The translations under genes and the position numbers were made by a program. 64,000 nt of DNA, from assembly GCF_002087295.1 (NCBI RefSeq), contig NZ_MWVI01000012.1:1-64000 (forward strand), written 5' to 3'. Under the pieces are notes generated by a model. The model searched no databases, had not been told where the DNA came from, and saw only the letters and a list, made by a program, of their open reading frames with translations. Source of the DNA: Vreelandella lionensis (GTDB lineage: Bacteria > Pseudomonadota > Gammaproteobacteria > Pseudomonadales > Halomonadaceae). Positions 61,193-64,000 of this stretch are shown here, one piece after another. Position 1 is the first letter of the stretch. Each line of letters opens with the position of its first letter.

Positions 61193-62273
61193 TTGATTTT
61201 ATTTCGGTACTTAACTCGCGAAGTGTTACTGACGATGTCCGCTGTGGCGGGCATCCTGCTGGTGGTGATTATGGGCAGCCGTTTTATCCGTTACTTTTCG
61301 GACGCCGCCGAGGGCGATTTTCCCGTCACGATTCTTGGCAGCCTGATGGTTTTTCATCTGCCTGGGTTTATGGAACTGATCCTGCCGCTGTCGTTTTTTT
61401 TAGGCATTTTGTTGGCCTATGGGCAGCTCTATATGAACAGCGAAATCACCGTCGTGGTGGCCGGCGGTATGAGCCCCACTCGGCTTTTACGGGTAACCCT
61501 GCTGCCCGCAACGGTGGTCGCGGTGTTGGTAGGGCTGTGTAGCCTGTGGCTAACCCCTGCCGGGGCGTTGCAAACTGAGGCCACATTAGAAGAGCAGCGC
61601 AGCCGTTTAGATGTCTCAGTGCTAGCGCCAGGGCGTTTCCAAGATTTTGGCGGCGGGCGCACAGGCTATATCACTGACTTCAATAGCGACGGCACGGAAA
61701 TGCAGGAGGTGCTGGTGCATGAGCAGCCTATGGCCGGTGCTGAAAAGACGCATAGCTATATTACGCGAGCAGGAACGGGCTATCAGGAGACAAGTGTCGA
61801 GACTGGCAGCCGCTTCTTAGTGGTTAGAAGATGGTGAGCGCTACGGCGTAACGCCAGGTCGGCGTGATGCAGAACGCTTAATTTTTGAGCGCTATACGCT
61901 GCGGCTGGGGCTAAGCCGTGATCGCCAGGAGTTAAACTCGCTTGAGTATGCGACCACCGCTGAGCTGTGGAACGACCCAGACCCACGAGCGCAGGCGCAG
62001 TTTCAGTGGCGGGCAGGCTTGCCGGTAATGGTATTTATTTTGGCGCGATTGGCCCAGCCGCTCTCTCGGGTGAATCCGCGTCAAGGGCGCTTTGGCAAGC
62101 TACTTCCTGCGGTATTTCTTTACGTCGCCTATTTAAGCCTGTTGCTGGCAGCGGTGGATGCTATTGGCGGTGGCTCTCTAGCGGTTGCCGGGGGTGTGTG
62201 GCCCGTGCATGGCCTGTTCTTAGGGCTTGGATTGCTGCTGCTGTGGCACTCACAACGTAAAGGAATGCGCTAA
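61193..62273 (+). CDS. lptF: LPS export permease LptF, frameshifted
   Basis: Inner-membrane half of the LptB2FG transporter that extracts lipopolysaccharide. Restored length is 359 aa. Start TTG 61193 with a GGAGAG ribosome site. It has N-terminal spans (LTREVLLTMSAVAGILLVVI), the conserved coupling segment ELILPLSFFLGILLAYGQLY and NSEITVVVAGGMSP, a periplasmic beta-jellyroll, and C-terminal spans. An extra G near 61826 breaks the jellyroll before LEDGERYGVTPGR. The stop overlaps the lptG start (TAATG). Confidence 0.93.
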
Positions 62274-63343
62274 TGCTGATCGCTATGGATCAAATGGATC
62301 GCTATATCGCCCGCAAAGTGCTTGCAGCCATTGTGGTGGGGCAGTTTGTACTGCTGGGGCTGGATATCACCATTGCCTACATTGGTGATTTAGGCGGCAG
62401 CCAGGGCGACTATAGCGCACAAGACGTGCTGCTCTATTTAGGTATGAGGTTGCCCTGGCGCTTTTATCAGTACGCTCCAGTGGCGGTGCTGATTGGGGGC
62501 TCATTGGCCTGGGTAGCATGGCCTCTAGCAATGAACTCACGGTGATGCGTGCTGCTGGCCGGTCGCCGGCGCGGATTGTGTGGGGCGTGGTGAAGCCCGT
62601 GCTGCTGGTGGTTGTGGTCGTGCTACTCGTCGCGGAGTTTGTCAGCCCACGGACCGAGCAGTACGCCGAAGCGCGGCGCTTAGAGCAGCGCCAAGGTGAG
62701 GGTGCCATGTTGGTGACTCGCAGCGGCTGGCAGTTCGAAGGCGATAGCGTTTACCGCTTTGGTGCCATTCGGGCGGATAACGTGGTGCTGGATTTAACCC
62801 GCTACCGCTTTGATGAGCGCCGCGTGATCGAAGCTACTCATGCTAATCGCGCCTACTGGGACGAGGGCGCCTGGCTGTTGGAGGGTGTCACCACTACACG
62901 CATTTTCGATGACCGCACCGAATCGGACTACCAGCCAGCCGCCGCCTGGGAAACGGCGCTCACGCCCACTCAGTTGGAGCGGCTTCTGCGCGATATCGAA
63001 AGCCAAGCCCCCAGCGAGCTATGGGAGTACGCCAACTTCCTACAAAGCCAAAACCTGCAGGCGGATCAGCCGCTGCTCTACTTCTGGGAGAAAGTGCTCA
63101 TGCCACTCACCATGGGCTCGTTGGTATTGATTGCTGCCTCGTTTGTGTTTGGCCCGCTGCGCTCTGTGGCGGCGGGTAGGCGGGTTTTTTTTTGGCGTGG
63201 TGACGGGGCTCATCTTTAAATTTGTGCAGGATTTGCTGGCACCCGCCTCCACCATTTTTGGCTTTTCACCCGTTTGGGCAGTGTTGGTGCCAACGCTGGC
63301 CTGTGCGGTGGTAGGGATCTATTTCTTGCGTCGTAATGGCTAG
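62273..63343 (+). CDS. lptG: LPS export permease LptG, two frameshifts
   Basis: Partner of LptF. Restored length is 356 aa from ATG 62273 (AAAGGA ribosome site); the family core starts at DRYIARKVLAAIVVGQFVLL. The coupling segment is SMASSNELTVMRAAGRSP; the periplasmic domain follows, then spans including FGVVTGLIFKFVQDLL. A base is missing near 62517 and one T too many sits in a nine-T run at 63185-63193, the clearest homopolymer error in the window. Confidence 0.93.
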
Positions 63344-63378
63344 CCGGCTCGCATTAGGTTGAAACAGGGGACAACACA

Positions 63379-63856
63379 GTGACAAACACGCGACGCTTCA
63401 CTCAATTAGATGACGTTTGGCCGGCAGGAATAGGCCGCCGCTTAGGCGCGATGCTCTACGACGGCTTTTTAGTCACGGCCATTTGGATCGCCGTTACCGT
63501 GGTACATTTGGTGTTTTTTCGCTTTGTGCTGGGCCAAACGGCAGAGGAAATTGGTACCACCGCAGTGGATATTTGGAGCCTGCGGCTGATGCTGCTGGTT
63601 TTTTGTGACGCTGTTTTTTGTTTACTCCTGGCGGCGAGTAGGGATGACGCTAGGCATGCAGTCCTGGCGGCTGCGCGTGCAAACCCTGGATGGCCACGCG
63701 ATTACCTTAAAGCAGAGCCTGATTTGCTGCGCGACGGCATGGCTCTCTCTTGCCGCCTTAGGCATTGGCTACTGGTGGGTGCTGTTTGATGGGCAGCGTA
63801 GAAGCTGGCCAGACATCGCCTCCAAGACTGAAACCGTGGTGCTGCCGAAAAAATAA
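63379..63856 (+). CDS. RDD family membrane protein, frameshifted
   Basis: Restored length is 158 aa. The RDD motif residues are in PAGIGRRLGAMLYDGFLVTA (Arg and Asp) and GMTLGMQSWRLRVQTLDG. It has three or four hydrophobic spans. An extra T near 63605 (six-T run) shifts the frame after LMLLVF. RDD proteins are small membrane proteins of mostly unknown function, some proposed as Na+/H+ antiporters. It follows lptG by 35 bp and may be co-transcribed. Confidence 0.82.
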
Positions 63857-63969
63857 TTTTTCAGCAGCTGGAGAGAAAATATTTGTTCAGCCAGTAGGTT
63901 AGCGAAAACTTTAGTTGCCTTAAGGCGAATCGATACTAAAGAACAACGTTTTCTACTTGAAAAGATGTA

Positions 63970-63984
63970 TGCGAATCATTTACA
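63970..63984. promoter_or_regulatory. Fur-box-like palindrome at the right edge
   Basis: TGCGAATCATTTACA matches 10 of the 14 defined positions of the 7-1-7 Fur consensus (TGATAAT-N-ATTATCA). It lies about 115 bp after the RDD gene, in AT-rich DNA unlike the rest of the window. The gene it would control is beyond the edge. Confidence 0.35.
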
Positions 63985-64000
63985 TTCACCTCATGATTTT

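Overview
The window is chromosomal DNA from a gammaproteobacterium, most likely a member of the Halomonadaceae (Halomonas-like). The evidence is gene content and order rather than any marker RNA: map-glnD-dapC-dapD-dapE read away from rpsB-tsf-pyrH-frr-uppS-cdsA-dxr-rseP-bamA-skp-lpxD-fabZ-lpxA-lpxB-rnhB-dnaE-accA-tilS, followed by ppx/rho/ubiD/fre and, at the far end, valS-holC-ilvE-pepA divergent from lptF-lptG. The DNA is GC-rich, genes are tightly packed, and the proteins are acidic. I saw no rRNA, tRNA, CRISPR array, insertion sequence or prophage.

Layout. 1-7.9 kb (minus strand): lysine/diaminopimelate genes, the PII uridylyltransferase GlnD and methionine aminopeptidase. 8.2-28.9 kb (plus): translation factors, isoprenoid, phospholipid and lipid A synthesis, outer-membrane assembly, replication polymerase, acetyl-CoA carboxylase and a tRNA-modifying ligase. 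28.9-36.4 kb: exopolyphosphatase (minus), Rho, UbiD, a flavin reductase, three very small ORFs and a DAHP synthase. 36.4-44 kb: envelope proteins around a PhoP/PhoQ-like two-component system, flanked by two paralogous secreted proteins that join a BOF-type OB fold to PepSY-like repeats. 44-53.4 kb (minus): an eight-gene, operon-like accessory block. It encodes a phosphotransferase, a YnjBCD-type ABC importer, two GT-A fold transferases of the rSAM/selenodomain-associated kind, a TVP38-domain/flavoprotein fusion and a SelD-N-terminus-like flavoprotein. 53.5-64 kb: valS, an MFS transporter, holC, ilvE, pepA, lptF, lptG and an RDD membrane protein.

The most interesting biology is the 44-53.4 kb block, which looks like a complete but uncharacterised import-activate-transfer-redox pathway. 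Next is the 39.5-44 kb PhoPQ-like/BOF-PepSY cluster, where a PhoP-box-like direct repeat sits 12 bp upstream of a -10 hexamer.

A quality warning applies throughout. By comparing reading frames with the known shape of each protein family I find 36 single-base frame shifts and two in-frame stops, spread over 27 of about 57 genes. Affected genes include dnaE, accA, valS, rho, pyrH, glnD and lpxB. Essential genes are hit as often as accessory ones and the protein sequence is normal on both sides of each break, so I read them as sequencing or assembly errors, not pseudogenes. Coordinates of such genes are given for the whole restored gene, with the approximate break positions in the evidence.
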